Numbered from the stretch's first letter, positions 45,642 through 57,782 are shown. The stretch is 64,000 nt of DNA from Saussurea involucrata (GCA_033807775.1 CM066317.1:7833870-7897869); one strand, 5' to 3'. Program-made: numbers and translations. Notes: generated by a model from the letters alone, not told the origin.

Positions 45642-48019
45642 TCATACGCATTGGCACCGAGTACATCTTCGTTGTATCGAACTTTCACCACGTGATGGAC
45701 GTCGGTCGTTCTTTCTCGGTCTCCCGGCCCTGTTCTTATCCATTAAAGGTGGATAGCATGGTGGAAGCGGGTCGGGTGGATACACCCATGCTGCAGGGGG
45801 TCCAGCTGGGTTTATTACCTCCACGTATGTTTTCCGGTAATATTTGGACGTGAAGAAAGGTACAGCCAAGTCGCTGCAATCTGTACGACTCATATATCTT
45901 GCTGCAGCGATGGCATGGCCGCACGGTAACCCAGATTTATCCCATTCGCGACACGAACAAAGGTGGTCTTCCATATTCACAATCGCGTGAATATAGTCAT
46001 CATGCACCTCGTACTTCCCATACCCGATTGCTCTTACCGGCCATGTCGCCGCACGACGCGCCCTGTACTGAACGATATTCTCCGTCGTTGGTGTGAGTGC
46101 ATTTTGCATCTCAGCTCCTTTTAGGCGTCGAATTTGGTACCACTCTTGTTGAAAGGCCCGAAAGTAGTCCATAAGATTAACAATCGGACATCTACGCGCA
46201 AAACGAGAGAGTGCATTCACAGACTCTGCACTATTCGAGGTCAGAATGTCATACCGTTGTCCAGGAAAATGGGCCGCGGTCCAGCATCGTCAAAGACTTT
46301 GGCTGCGTCCTTGACACTGTATCGTAGCATATTCATGTACTTGTTAAACTCCCGATCCGTATATGCTCTGCATGCCGCCCAATAGACATCCTTGTAGGTG
46401 GTAATACGTTTGTCCTTGGATTTGGCGTTCATCTCCAAATGTCGACAGCATATGGCGTGAGGGGCGTTTGGGTACATGGCAGAGATTGTGGCGCTTATGG
46501 AAGGAGCCCTGTCAGACATAAACACCAACCCTTGCGGGTCTCCGATAGCTTGTCTCAACATGGACATAAACCAAGTCCACTCGTCCCCGGTTTCAGACTT
46601 GCCTACGCTGAAAGCTACTGGAACGATGGAGTTATCCCCGTCCATGGCAACCGCCAGGAACATCATACCCAAGTAACGGCCCTTTAAATGGGTTGCGTCT
46701 ATTATCAGGACACGACGTAGATTTGCCAGAAATGTGCGGATCTGCAAAAACATAGGTTAAAATGTTATAGTTTATAATGTGTAAACATATGACGTGTTAA
46801 AATACGTACCGCGGGTCCAAGGGCCACGAAGCACATCTCAAATCGTCCACGTGAATCGGTCTGTAGCTGCGTGACAGTACCAGGGTTCTGCAGCTGCAAA
46901 TTATATAAATATGTCGGGAGTCGTTCATACGACTCCTCGAACGTGCCTCTCACCATAAACATTGCATGGCAGCACGCACGCACGCCACGCTTGGTGGTAA
47001 TCAATCATGACGCTGAACTGCCGGTGAACGTCGTGGACGATGTCCTTTGGACGCAATGACCTGCTAACATCAAGAAATTTGTTTTTCAGGATCGCACCCA
47101 AAGTCTTTTTGCCGGCTTGTTTGTGGTGGGGATTAAGTTGCGTCCTCGTACAAGTGTGTACGTCGTGCAACTTTCTAATCATTATCGCCCCTCCTTTGGG
47201 ACCCGTGTGAATCACGTACAACCTCCACTCACACTTTTCTCTAGCACATTCAACTATGTATTTGCTTTTGTCAGATGCCCGCACGCGACTTTGGAAACCC
47301 TCTTCCAAGAACTTGAGTCCGATCTGACTTGCTAAGAGATCCTTCGAATCGAATATCTGACCTGCTGTTAAACTTTCAATGCGAATATAAGGTGTAGGTT
47401 TGTAGCTTTGTGTCTGGGTATGGGAGTCTGGAAGAATAGGGGGCATATCAAAAAAGTCATTTATCTGACTACATGATTTTCTACTAGGGGTATATTCTTC
47501 GTGATCATCATTATCGGTGTCTGATCTGTCTATTTCAGAATTACCCGTTCTGAAAACGTGGGTTTCGTCATCAGCAACTCCAGCAGTACGCCATTCGTGT
47601 GGTTGTGGTGGTTGTTGTTGTTGAGAATCAGGCTGCTCTATTTGGAGGTCTTCGTCGTCATCGCCCTCCTCGTCACCGTCGTCGTCACCGTCGTCGTCAC
47701 CGTCGGATACGCCGGGATACACAAAGAGTAATGGGGGTCTTTCTGAATCGACTGCAAGGTGCAGAAAAGTAGAGATATCCCCATCGTTGGATAAATCCAC
47801 AAATGACCCATCGCCATTTTTAAACACTAACTTGCAAACATCAGAAGAGTTGATTCCACATTTTTGCATGGCGTATGCAACAAACTTCTGATAAGTATAG
47901 TTTACTGACGCTTTTACACCATGCTTAGATTTATAAGCAAAATTCCACTCATTGTTATCTTGCACCCATTCACCATCAAAACAGAAATATAGCTTAGCTT
48001 TTGCAACAGATGAACTCAT
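45642..48019 (-). pseudogene. mudrA: MuDR-type MULE transposase, copy 2, three lesions
   Basis: Same exon layout as copy 1: exon 1 down to about 46810, a 68-bp intron, then the DDE domain at 46241-46741. It has the shared frameshift (near 46257) and the shared TGA at 45642. In addition an ACGC repeat has gained one unit near 46973-46986, shifting the frame after residue about 352 and ending exon 1 early at 46925. The PB1-like, acidic and MuDR DNA-binding segments upstream are intact. This copy is more damaged than copy 1. Confidence 0.9.
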
Positions 48020-49632
48020 TTTTTCAGTAGTATCTCAAACACAAAATATTGCAGAAAGAAATATTGCAACAATGAAATCGTTGTGTGGGGATTATGGCTT
48101 GCATTTTACGTCTATTTATCAATGAAACAACCAACATATCAGAAAACCAATCTCTCATTTCATCCACAAACTGGTATTCCAAAAACATTGATTTAACATT
48201 GATTCAAACATGCAAATGAATTTCAACCACAAATCGGTCTTTAAAGTGCAATAATTGTGGAAAAAAACAGTAAAAACATGCAAGATTCGTCTAAGTTTAG
48301 GGGCTGAAAGTGTAAATTTTCAGGGGCTGAAAGTGTAAATTTCAGGGACCAAAAGTGTAAAATTCGGGCCATCGCGGGCTGCGATCGCGGGCAGGGACCA
48401 AAAGTGCACCGCGACCAAAGTTGAGGGGCTTCGCGGGGTATTTGGGGCCAAAATACGTGCCACGTCACCGTATCCCGCGATCGCGGGACCTCATCGCGGG
48501 TATTTTGGGTATTTTTGCAAAATTAAAAAAAATTAGGGTATTTTGATAACGGTTGGTCAAACTTAAGGTATTTTAATTAATTTCCCTTTCCTTTTCTTTT
48601 TTGTGTGTGAGGTGTTACATTTTCTGAACTTTCTTCTCAAAATGTTATTGCTAAAAATTCATACAATTTTTTTTTCTAAACAAAAAACCTTACAATTTAT
48701 AAAAGTTCATTTTTTTGGCAAATTGAGTAAGAGTTAGGGCCATTTAGTTTTTTTTTTAATTGTTTTCTTTAAGGTGTGTTTGTTACTCTGGACTGAACAT
48801 AACAGATTTCACTGGCCCATGTTTGATAGATCTTTTATGTGGAACAGACGATAACAGAGACGAACAAGGTGCAACATGTCTATTCCACCCTCACCCCATG
48901 GAACAAGGTGGAACAGACTTATGTTTTACCAATATAATCTCAAAATAAATCTAATTCTCTTCTAAAATATCAAATACACATTCTATTTTATATTTTATTC
49001 ACTCTTTAAATTTTATTCATTGTATTTTATCAAATGTTATGTGTTCTGTTTTGTCACTTTTTAACATGTATCTTTCATTTTACAATATGATCTAAGAAAA
49101 TGTTTCACTTTTATATTTTTTTATAAGATGAAAACATATATGTGAAACAATACCTTAAATAATAGTCTTTTTGATTAAAAAAAAACATGTAAAAATAATA
49201 TATTTTGAGATTATTTCTCACCGGTTTGTAACCTTGTATGGTTCTCATATTCACACACATACCCATAAGGTGAGAAGCGTAGTAAAGGATCTGAACCCTT
49301 GTCCTTGCTTATATATATAAGAACCCGAGAACCGTCCATATCGCGACATGTGGCATATTCATACGAATATGAACGTGTTATTTATCATGGATGTCGTCAT
49401 ACTATACTTATAATGAATGTATGATTCATGATGAATAACATATGCATATTTATCATAAATGTGATTCGTGATAAATGATCATCTTGAGTACGAACATGAG
49501 GCGCATGTGGCATGCTATGAATAGTTCCAAGTTCATGATCAATTTTAGGTTTTATGTATCTAAATTCTCATATCAAACAAATTTGTTGTGACAAGATTCA
49601 AATAAAGACGAGGATTATTTTATTAAATGTTT

Positions 49633-49814
49633 TTTTTAAAAGGTATCATAAGCTTTGCCTAGACTAATCTCTAGCACTGATTGACTGCTAAGCATGCAAC
49701 CCTGAAATAATTCTTCAGTGGCCACAAGTTACCAACGCCTGGATTCGAACCCGGGTAGATAAATTTCTGAGCCACATCCCCCCAAGGCCTTAACCAGTAC
49801 ACAACACTTTATGG
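49633..49814 (-). mobile_element. tRNA-derived SINE, copy 2
   Basis: The minus strand has GGTTAAGGCCTTGGGG (A-box side) and a perfect B box GGTTCGAATCC, then GTGGCCACTGAAG, ending in A's. The flanks TTAAATGTTT at 49623-49632 and 49815-49824 are its TSD. It is the same family as 40921-41105. Confidence 0.85.
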
Positions 49815-50165
49815 TTAAATGTTTCTGGTCAAACAAATAAATGTATTGGGTTATGTATGATCAAGTTTCTATGCATTGATAATAATGAATTGATTTTTAA
49901 AAAACAAGTAAAAAACATATATTATTAGTTTTTATAAGAAACTTTAGATAGAATTTATACCCATGCAATAGAAATTATACATGACATGAATTAAAAAGAT
50001 GTAAACTATTTAAAAAATTAAAAAGATAAAAACTTTACATAATCCAAAGAAACAAATATGTAGCACAGGAACATCATCTAATATATTCCCAGTTTTAGGA
50101 ATTCCCAATTTTTCTAGTATAAATTTTTCAAAAACGGATCGTATACAGATCGAATTCTTGAACTT

Positions 50166-53033
50166 TCAAGGGCCTCGATGCTTACGGAAACAGAGACAAC
50201 CCTGAGGCTGATCACCCGGGATCATACCTCCGCCCTTTGATGTGTCGATGGCCTCCAACATCGTCACCACTTCGTCCATCTCCGGCCTTTTGTCGGGATT
50301 TGCATCCCAAGTTCTCTTCATTACGTTGGCAAGAGAACTCGGGCAACATCTTGGTATTTCTGGTCTCAGATTCTGCACATTTTTACCACATTTAGACCCA
50401 CAAGTCCATACAACACAGTATTCGACTAGTTATCAAATGTCTAAAATACCCTTCTATGACAACAAAAGAATCTAGCATGAAGTAACAAGTATGGTCACAC
50501 TTTGACGATAATATTTCACTAATAATCAAACCAAACGAACTCAGTAAATCCCAAGGGGTATGCATAGAGGTTGTTTAAAAAAAAGTAATTATACTCCCAC
50601 CGTCAGCGTTCACATTTATATTTTTATTAGTTTCAAAATAAGTATCCACTTTTACCCTTAATCATGAAAAGAGAAATTCAATACTCTCTCTATTATTAAG
50701 GGTAAGAGTGTCATTTAGGGGCTATTTACCAAACGCTTATCCGGGTAAGTGCCTACCAAGTCGCATTACCTTACAGGATGAATATGGTAAGCAGCATGAA
50801 TCTTACCCGGTAAGAGCGAGACAAGCACCAAGAGTCTTACCCGGTAAGTGAGGACGACGACTCTTACCACAGTTGGCGCTTACTGGGTAAATTGTTGCAT
50901 ACAATGCCGTTTTCGTGGACTAAAATCTTACCCGGTAAGTAAGTGATAGTGTTGAATATTTACCGGTAAGCGCTTACCGGGTAAGTGTTTGGTAAACAGC
51001 CCCTTGGTTTATTGAAAAGTGTAATGATTATAAATTGCTAAAGGGTTATTTTGGAACATAAGGAGTATAAATCTTGAAGGAAGTTATACCTGGCGAACAA
51101 CAGCTGAAGTCACTTCTGAGAAACTAAGGTCGGGGTACGGCATATCGCAACAATATATTTCCCACAAACATATGCCGAAACTGTACACGTCGCACTTCCT
51201 ATTGTACGGGTTACCATTCAGAACCTGCAATTTTCCCCAATGACCGAAAACAATATAAGAGTAACCAAAAGGTCCAACATTATCCGGTTTACAAACGGTG
51301 AGAAGTGTGTGTGAGTTTTGGCGTATATAAATATTATATACTTGAAAAGAAACAATACGAGTATTTTGGATCTTAGATTATAATGATTTTGTACATACCT
51401 CGGGGGCCATATAGCCGAGAGTCCCGGTTTCACCTGTCATGTCATTAGGGTTCGAGGCTTCAACACGAGCAACGCCAAAATCGGCGATCTTAATCGTTCT
51501 ACTTTTGTCCAACAGCATGTTTTCAGTTTTCACGTCTCTGTGTACGATCTTTTGAGAGTGCAGGTAGCTTAATCTATTAAAAAAGTCCGTTTATTATGAG
51601 AACCCGTGAGCAACAAGTTCACACGCCATCACCAATTCCTCCCTCCATTCCAAAAAGATAAAATAAAAAGAGAGACGGATACACTTCGACACAGGGTGCG
51701 TTTCAGTGTTTTAATTTGACATGGGTAGTAGTAATTTACCAATTTTTGACATGGGTAGTTTAGCAACTCACCGGACTGGGCGAGCGAGAGTGAGGTAGAA
51801 GGGTGAAAGAATTGTGGACGGTTGAAGGGTTTTAATTTGACATGGGTAGTTTAGTAATTTACCATTTTTTGTCCCATCTCCCTGATTTTTGTTCAACCTA
51901 TTATGGTGGGACATAAAACATGCACTTTTGTCCTGTCCTGTCCGAATCTAATAGTTGACCTTGAAGTCAACTATTGTCAAAGTGTACCTATATTAGAAGA
52001 GAGAATGTACTCTCTCTGTCCCAAAATAAATGTCCACTTTTCTATTTTAGTTTGTCCCAAAATAAGTGTCCACTTTCAAAAGTAAGCAACTATTTTCCAA
52101 TTCTACCCTTGATTATTTCATCACTCCCATTATTATTAAAGGTACACTTGTCATTTAGTTGATAAAAAGGTGTCATGATTACACATTTTGTTAAAAACCG
52201 TGTTCTATTTCTTCGTTATGGACATTTATTTTGGAACAGAGGGAGGACAAAATAGGGATTTCAAGATTATGCCGTAAATAAATAAATACCCTCTTGCAAG
52301 ATCGAGTGCCATTTGAACGACAACTTTGAAAGCGAGCTTCTTTCTTCTGTTCTTTATAAGGTAATTCTTCAAGGCACCGCCAGGAAGATATTCCACAACG
52401 ACACAACAGATGTTACTCGGCATTCCAATTTGACCGTTTTCCGTTTGTACACTTAGCTCCGAAGAACCCATTGTCGCACCTATGAACTGCATTACAACAC
52501 GGTCAATGATTGTCAGCATTAGTACATGAAATCTATCAAGGGTTTTGATCACGATAATCTAAATGCGTACACGGTTAAAACTTCAAAAGGTTCATATGCA
52601 TGTGTTTCAAGAGGGAAGTTTAAAGATTTTGAAATATGACCTTTGTGACATTAGGATGATCAAGCTTATGCCAAACCGCCACTTCTTGTGTAAATGCTGC
52701 CCTTAAAGATTGTATTTCGGCTTCGGTCCTGTGGCCCTCTTCTCCCCAATCCAGCAATTTCACTGAGGATGACAAGAAAGCCATAGAATATTTAGCTTAC
52801 TTGATTAGATTATATGAACAACCCATCTTTAAAACCACCCTAATTTACAAATTACAATTCTTTTTTCAAATAAAGCCATGGATTAAAGGCAATGGTAAAT
52901 GCATTAAAAAGGGACAAATTTTAAATAGCGTTCGTTCTCTTAATTGAATTTCAATTAAACTCGGCTCAATCCTTTTACCGTATAAACTAAAAGACTAAAT
53001 TAGGGTATCCATAATAGAGTGATGTGTGTGTAT

Positions 53034-53085
<52 letters not shown>

Positions 53086-54716
53086 AGAGAGGCTAAGGTT
53101 CTGAGAAAAATCACAAAGAAATGAAAAGCTGAGCAACACCCTGATAACGTTTCATTCGTCCGGTATGCACATGTGCATAATAGTAATTGAGAACGTTTTC
53201 TGGTTTCTATGCACATGTTCATACCGGACAAATTACTTTTATACAAACAAATGAATGGTTACTGGGGTGATGAATTTCCCTCAACCCAACCAACCCTATA
53301 TATATATATATATAGGGTCAGGTTCAGGGAAAACTTCAAAAATACGGAAAACTGAAGAACACCCTTCTGGGCGATATGCACTTGTGTATACAAGTAAACT
53401 AAGTTGTGTTTTTTTTTGGTTTTATGCACGTGTGCATTTTACAAATTACTTGTATGCACAAGTGCATATCGTCCAGATGAAAGGCTACCAAGGTGTACCT
53501 CAGTTTTCCATCTTTTTGAGGAAACCTAGCCCTATATATATAATTAATTAGAGGATCAAATAAGAGACTAAATATCGTGAGAAGATAAGAAGAAAATGTT
53601 AAGGGGGTGGTTCACATGTGAATCCATGAAAATATGGGAAATATATTTGAAGAGGCATATGTGAGACGATACATATTATTAATATGGGTTCACATATGCA
53701 CCTTCAAATGGATTCTTTGACTCATTCATATGTGAACTTGTGAACCTGTGAACCTTCCCTTCTTACCTTTTCATGATATTTTATTTAGTCTTCTTATTCG
53801 AACCAACCCCTATATAGTATATATACATATATAATTAAAATAGAAAGATTATCTTAACTGAATTTAATAAAGTTGAGGCTGAGATCCTAATTTGTAGGCG
53901 TAAATTCATACAATAAAAGCAAATGGAAATATACTATTTTAGTATTATATAATAAAACAGCTTGGATCACATGAAAGTCAGAAAGACAACATCATCAATC
54001 GAGGTTACTGGTATCACCTGTAGAAATTTTCAAAACCTTATCCGTGTAGGTCACGGATTACATGTTGAACAGTTTCACTTTACCAATCAACCACCACCCA
54101 CCACCATCATTCCTCCACCGTGTCCCGCCACCACCAATGTCGAAAGAAAAACACCGATTCATGCGAAACCCCCATTTCAATTTCATGTTTTTTTTTTAAA
54201 TATTGAAATTATTTTAAAACATTAATTCCTCAATGTTGGAGCTAGATGCGATTTTCAGTATTAAATATTGCAAAATTAATTAACAAAAGCTAAATCCAAA
54301 AAGAAATCGAGTAAATTGAGGTAAAAAAAATACACAGAAAATGAGAAGTGAAAGCGGAAACTTAGGGTTAGAGATGACTGACCGGCGACGTCGATGCCGT
54401 CGTAGACGCCACGGTGGACGGTGCCGAAAGTGCCACGTGCAAGGATACCTTTGATTAAGAGCTTAGAAGGATCGATCTCCCACTCCTGCCGTTCCCTCTT
54501 AGTAGTTGCAGAACCCTTAGACGGTGGAATGACGGCGGAAGCAGCGGAGGCGGCGGTGGCGGAATCTTCAAACTCCGGTTGCTTTTTCTTGTTCTTTTCC
54601 ATTGTCCATGCTCTGTTTAGATGCCTCTCAAGCTGTTCATCTAAGCTCTTCAGATCAATCTGATCTGCCCTTACAAATCCATCATTATTGTTGTTGTTGT
54701 TGTTGTTCTCTTTCAT
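50166..54716 (-). CDS. Raf-like MAPKKK (MRK type), six exons, 389 aa
   Basis: Exons: 54383-54716, 52641-52762, 52290-52486, 51399-51573, 51090-51224 and 50166-50372. All introns are GT-AG and the phases add up to 1170 nt. The N-terminus has an Asn run (GTT repeat in DNA) and an acidic/Ala stretch. The kinase domain starts near residue 83: glycine loop LARGTFGTV, Lys113 in VAVKLLDW, catalytic HRDVKTEN (Asp231), DFG at 249-251, APE at 274-276 and DVYSFGICLWE. It ends GCLCFRKHRGP. Length and wording fit the ATMRK1/group C Raf-like kinases, cytosolic Ser/Thr/Tyr kinases with signalling roles. Introns hold three TA-flanked foldbacks, two Stowaway MITEs and one hAT MITE. No lesion is seen. Confidence 0.93.
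50594..51065. mobile_element. Stowaway-type MITE in kinase intron 5, with nested MITE
   Basis: The ends CTCCCACCGTCAG and TTGGAACATAAGGAG are flanked by TA at 50592-50593 and 51066-51067. Removing the nested element at 50718-51003 leaves about 186 bp, a normal Stowaway size. A related copy is at 52010-52245. Confidence 0.7.
50718..51003. mobile_element. hAT-like MITE nested in the Stowaway element
   Basis: The ends GGGGCTATTTACCAAACGC and GTGTTTGGTAAACAGCCCC are inverted repeats. The interior carries at least five palindromes of the form TTACCCGGTAA or TTACCGGTAA. The 8-bp flanks match only in part. Confidence 0.7.
52010..52245. mobile_element. Stowaway-type MITE in kinase intron 3
   Basis: CTCTCTCTGTCCCAAAATAA at the left and TTATTTTGGAACAGAGGGAG at the right are inverted ends typical of Stowaway elements. 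TA precedes the left end. The GTGTCCACTTT box occurs twice. Confidence 0.7.
53030..53300. mobile_element. (TA)n/(GA)n-flanked foldback element in kinase intron 1
   Basis: Bounded by TA/GA repeats (53034-53081) and (TA)n (53295-53312). Inside, CCGGTATGCACATGTGC is matched in inverted orientation by GCACATGTTCATACCGG. It is related in layout to the next two elements. Confidence 0.55.
53311..53535. mobile_element. (TA)n-flanked foldback element in kinase intron 1, second
   Basis: GGGTCAGGTTCAGGGAAAAC...GGAAAACTGAAG...GATATGCACTTGTG is mirrored by CACAAGTGCATATCGTC...CTCAGTTTTCCATC...CCTAGCCC. TA repeats flank it. It shares its ends with the 33649-34836 element. Confidence 0.7.
53550..53812. mobile_element. 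(TA)n-flanked foldback element in kinase intron 1, third
   Basis: AAGAGACTAAATATCGTGAG at the left and CATGATATTTTATTTAGTC at the right are inverted arms. Inner palindromes include TTCACATGTGAA and CATATGTGAAC. Confidence 0.55.
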
Positions 54717-55144
54717 CTTTTTTTCCGATCAACTCGCGGAATCAGCCAGCGATTTCAGTTGTGTCAATTGAGTTTTTCCGGCGATTAATTTCCCCCCTTT
54801 TTAATACAACGGGTTCCACGATATCCAATCGGTAAAAGATTTAGGGAGGGAGGTCTATTCTTATTGTATCGAGTAAAGTTACAAAAATGGTCCCTTGATT
54901 ATACTCAGCTGTCAATTTGTTTCTTTTACATTCATTTAATCTACATTTACAGTCCCTGCATGTAAAATGCATAAAAGATCGACAAGCTTGTTGTATATTT
55001 TTCAACTTCATAGGATTATCTTGACGATAAAATTATAATGAATATACGTTGATAATAATTTGTATATGGAACTAATCATACATTTTTTACTTTAAACGGT
55101 AATATAACGATAATAACACAACTGTCATATAGTTTTACTAGTTA

Positions 55145-55426
55145 GGCCATCAGTACCGCTGCCCTCAAGCGCCACATCAGCACCACATCAGCTTTTCTCT
55201 TAACCCTCTCCTCAAACCCTCAAGCCCTAAAGTGGCGTACCCGTACCCGATGCTATAAGGAACCCGCAACCCCACCCCACCCTCCACCCTCCTCTCACAC
55301 AACCCTCGGGTTTATCGGGTTTTCAAGCCCGCATGCCAAGCCCGAGCCCCCCGTACCACAACCCGTTGGAGCCCGTCGAGCCCGCTCGCAAGCCCGAGCC
55401 CGAGCCCGTGGGCGATACTGATGGCC
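55145..55426. mobile_element. PIF/Harbinger (Tourist-like) MITE
   Basis: The ends GGCCATCAGTACCG and CGATACTGATGGCC have a TTA target duplication (55142-55144, 55427-55429). The interior is rich in CCCGAGCCCG and CCACATCAGC. Non-coding. Confidence 0.82.
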
Positions 55427-55745
55427 TTAGTAATTGATTATGTCAAAATGTACCTTTTAGATGCATAAAAAGCAACGAATATTTAAGCAATGTCTTATCG
55501 ATTACAAAAATATATACATGACGCTAAATAAGTTTTATTTAGTTTCCTAAAAATCAATTATTGACAAACCTGGTTGCTACAAAATAAAATCAAAAATGAA
55601 ATGATCATCATAAAATAAAAGAATTCAAGTACACATGATAATCTTAATCTTTTTATTTTTCATTTCGACTTTTTAACTGAAATTTTGCACGTAATTAACA
55701 AACTTTTACTATTGTTGTCGTTATATGAAACCGAATTGATAATAA

Positions 55746-55931
55746 GGCCATCCGTACCCCATCCCTCCTATCTGTGAAAGATTCCCCTCCACATCATCGC
55801 CACATCAGCTTTTCTTCCATCCCTCACTCCATCCCTCACGATCCCTAAACATCCGTACCCCATTCCCTCAAACCCCTTTGCCACCTCATTTATTTTAATT
55901 CTTTTATTTATACATTTAATTATTTAACAAA

Positions 55932-55980
<49 letters not shown>

Positions 55981-56585
55981 ATAAGATAAATAATAAAAAT
56001 TAAAATTCATATCATTCATTAAAAAATTAAAAATTACAAAATAAATTTAAATGTTTGCGGCCCTCTCTCTTGTTGACGATGAGGCGGTGCTACCATACAG
56101 CGATTGTGCAGCATGTCGAAAAATTTCCCTTTGTAGATTCAACAACTCGTCGGTGTCTACGGATGATGATGATGCGGTTGGTGAACCGGGTTGTGGCGAA
56201 TCCATATTGTTTAATATATAGAGGTTGAGAAAATTTGAGAGAGTTTGAGAGGTGTGAGAAATAAGAGGTTGAGAGAATAAGAGGTTGAGAGGTGTGAGAA
56301 ATAAGAGGTTGAGAGGTGTGAGAAATAAGAGGTTGAGGGTTAAATATATAGTGGGATTAAATTGAGAATTTTTTTTTTTTTAAGAAAGAGCCGTTCAATG
56401 GTTATTTTTTTAAAAATTTAATTAAAATTTTTTTTTTTTTATAAAACCCTCGGGATGGCTCGGGAACCCAACCCCGCTCACCATCCCGCCCCGCAACTCC
56501 ATCCCGGGCCGTAGCCCAACCCCGCCCTCACCCCGCTGCCACATCCCCCATCCCGAGCCCCTTCCCCGCTGGGGTACGGAAGGCC
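55746..56585. mobile_element. PIF/Harbinger derivative (840 bp)
   Basis: The ends GGCCATCCGTACCCCA and TGGGGTACGGAAGGCC are flanked by TAA (55743-55745, 56586-56588). It contains a (TA)n run (about 55938-55968), a 52-codon remnant frame and three copies of AGAAATAAGAGGTTGAGAG. It is probably a deletion derivative of a larger autonomous element. Confidence 0.82.
56047..56205 (-). pseudogene. Remnant N-terminal ORF of a Harbinger-type element
   Basis: It encodes 52 residues starting MDSPQPGSPTASSSS and ending RERAANI, Ser-rich with a short helical stretch DELLNLQREIFRHAA. Position within a Harbinger derivative suggests the start of an element-encoded (Myb-like or transposase) protein truncated by deletion. 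I do not recognise the family from sequence alone. Confidence 0.35.
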
Positions 56586-56643
56586 TAAAATATAAACATA
56601 TGTCCAATAACACTCTTTAGGTACATGTATTTAATATGTAAAA

Positions 56644-57028
56644 GGACATTTGGCAAAATGTAGGTAAATGGTGGGGCTTAGACATCCCGCAGTTAAGCTC
56701 TATGGTAGATTTGAATGTCTGGTTGGATGCGGTAAGATTACAGGAAGGGGAGTTGCTTTGTCTTGAAGCGGTTATTTTAACGGTGCTTTGGCTCATTTGG
56801 TCCCACGGCAACGGGATGCTTTTCAGAAACACTAAACCGAAAAAGACGATGTTATCGGATAATATAGTTACTTATTCCTTCATTTGGATTTCCAATAGGA
56901 GTAGCAAGTTCAAAGTTAATTGGGTGGGTTGGTTGCAAAACCCCTTATGTTCTTTCTGTATTTTGTAATCTTGTTTCCCTAGCGTCTTGCTAGTTAATAA
57001 AATGGCCGTTGTTAAAAAAAACATATAC
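56644..57028 (+). mobile_element. 5'-truncated LINE (L1-type) 3' end
   Basis: Frame 56645-56968 reads DIWQNVGKWWGLDIP...LTVLWLIWSHGNGMLF...FIWISNRSSK...VNWVGWLQNP. This is the C-terminal zf-RVT-associated region of plant L1-type LINEs. A short 3' UTR and A tract follow. TTAATATGTAAAA at 56631-56643 and 57029-57041 is the target duplication. It is a dead-on-arrival copy. Confidence 0.85.
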
Positions 57029-57039
57029 TTAATATGTAA

Positions 57040-57430
57040 AAATATAATGAACAAATTTATGATATGTCCTTACATTAATTGAATATTAAAACATTTGAAT
57101 ATAATAGAAAACATAAAAGTTAGATGTTTTAAATGAGTATTATGTAATAAAAAGTATTATAATTAATATTTTTAGCATAGATGATAGTAATAAAAGTTTT
57201 AATCAAAATAGATTTTCCAAATCTTTATAAATCAAATCAAGGTGTGTTTATTTGAATAGAAGAAGAGAAGAGTCATGTTGGCACATGGAAATGCCTCAAC
57301 TAGAACATGTATTCATGGCCCACCTTGCTTACATCCCACCCCAAAATCCACTATTTTATTTATTTTTTTCTCAATTATTAGGGATATTAATAATTGAAAA
57401 ACTACTTTACACATATATACACCTACAGAC
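57040..57430. other. AT-rich intergenic, no gene seen
   Basis: Only short frames without recognisable content. Confidence 0.5.
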
Positions 57431-57432
57431 CA

Positions 57433-57605
57433 GTATGTTTTCGTGAAACCAAATTTTTACACTTGAAATTTCACAACAAAACATTGTGGAGGTAAAAAAG
57501 ATCTGAAACTTCACAGCAAAAACATTGTGAAGGTTATCTTCATAGTATTTTGCTGTGAAGTTTCAAGTGTAAAATCTTAGTCTCACCAGTCTCACGAAAA
57601 CGAAA
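57433..57605. mobile_element. Small foldback element
   Basis: GTTTTCGTGAAACCAAATTTT and TTACACTTGAAATTTCACA (split phrases) pair with TGTGAAGTTTCAAGTGTAA and CTCACGAAAAC to the right. No coding capacity. Confidence 0.6.
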
Positions 57606-57782
57606 ACAAGTTGGTCTCACATGATCCCAAGTCTACACATATATAGGGGCAGGTTCTGCTTAGAAACTGATTTCCGTTGCAAATTGGTAATTAACAAGTG
57701 CACGTCACGTGTCCAGGATATTCATAAGACATCCATCATGAATAGTGTGACATTTATCGTGAATGTTGTAAAACGATTCTAA

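Larger units (their letters stand above)
44540..48586. mobile_element. mudrA-type MULE, copy 2 (4047 bp)
   Basis: Same termini and the same perfect TSD TTTCCTTTT (44531-44539, 48587-48595) as copy 1. It lies 72 bp from the end of the palindromic MULE. Because the TSD and flanks are duplicated too, this is not an independent transposition. Confidence 0.92.
44146..49519. repeat. 5374-bp duplicated block, copy 2 (probable donor)
   Basis: Matches 28278-33648. Its left edge lies inside the right terminus of the intact palindromic MULE. Sequence therefore continues naturally to the left here but not in copy 1. It contains an extra T near 44857 and an extra ACGC near 46980. Confidence 0.92.

Noticed and set aside
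28672..48586. Two independent insertions of the mudrA MULE
   Set aside because: Both copies share the same TSD and hundreds of identical flanking bases on each side, so a segment was duplicated with the element inside.
49740..49760. Pol III B box GGTTCGAATCC suggesting a tRNA gene
   Set aside because: No cloverleaf can be drawn; the surrounding sequence matches the SINE at 40921-41105, and flanking TSDs are present.
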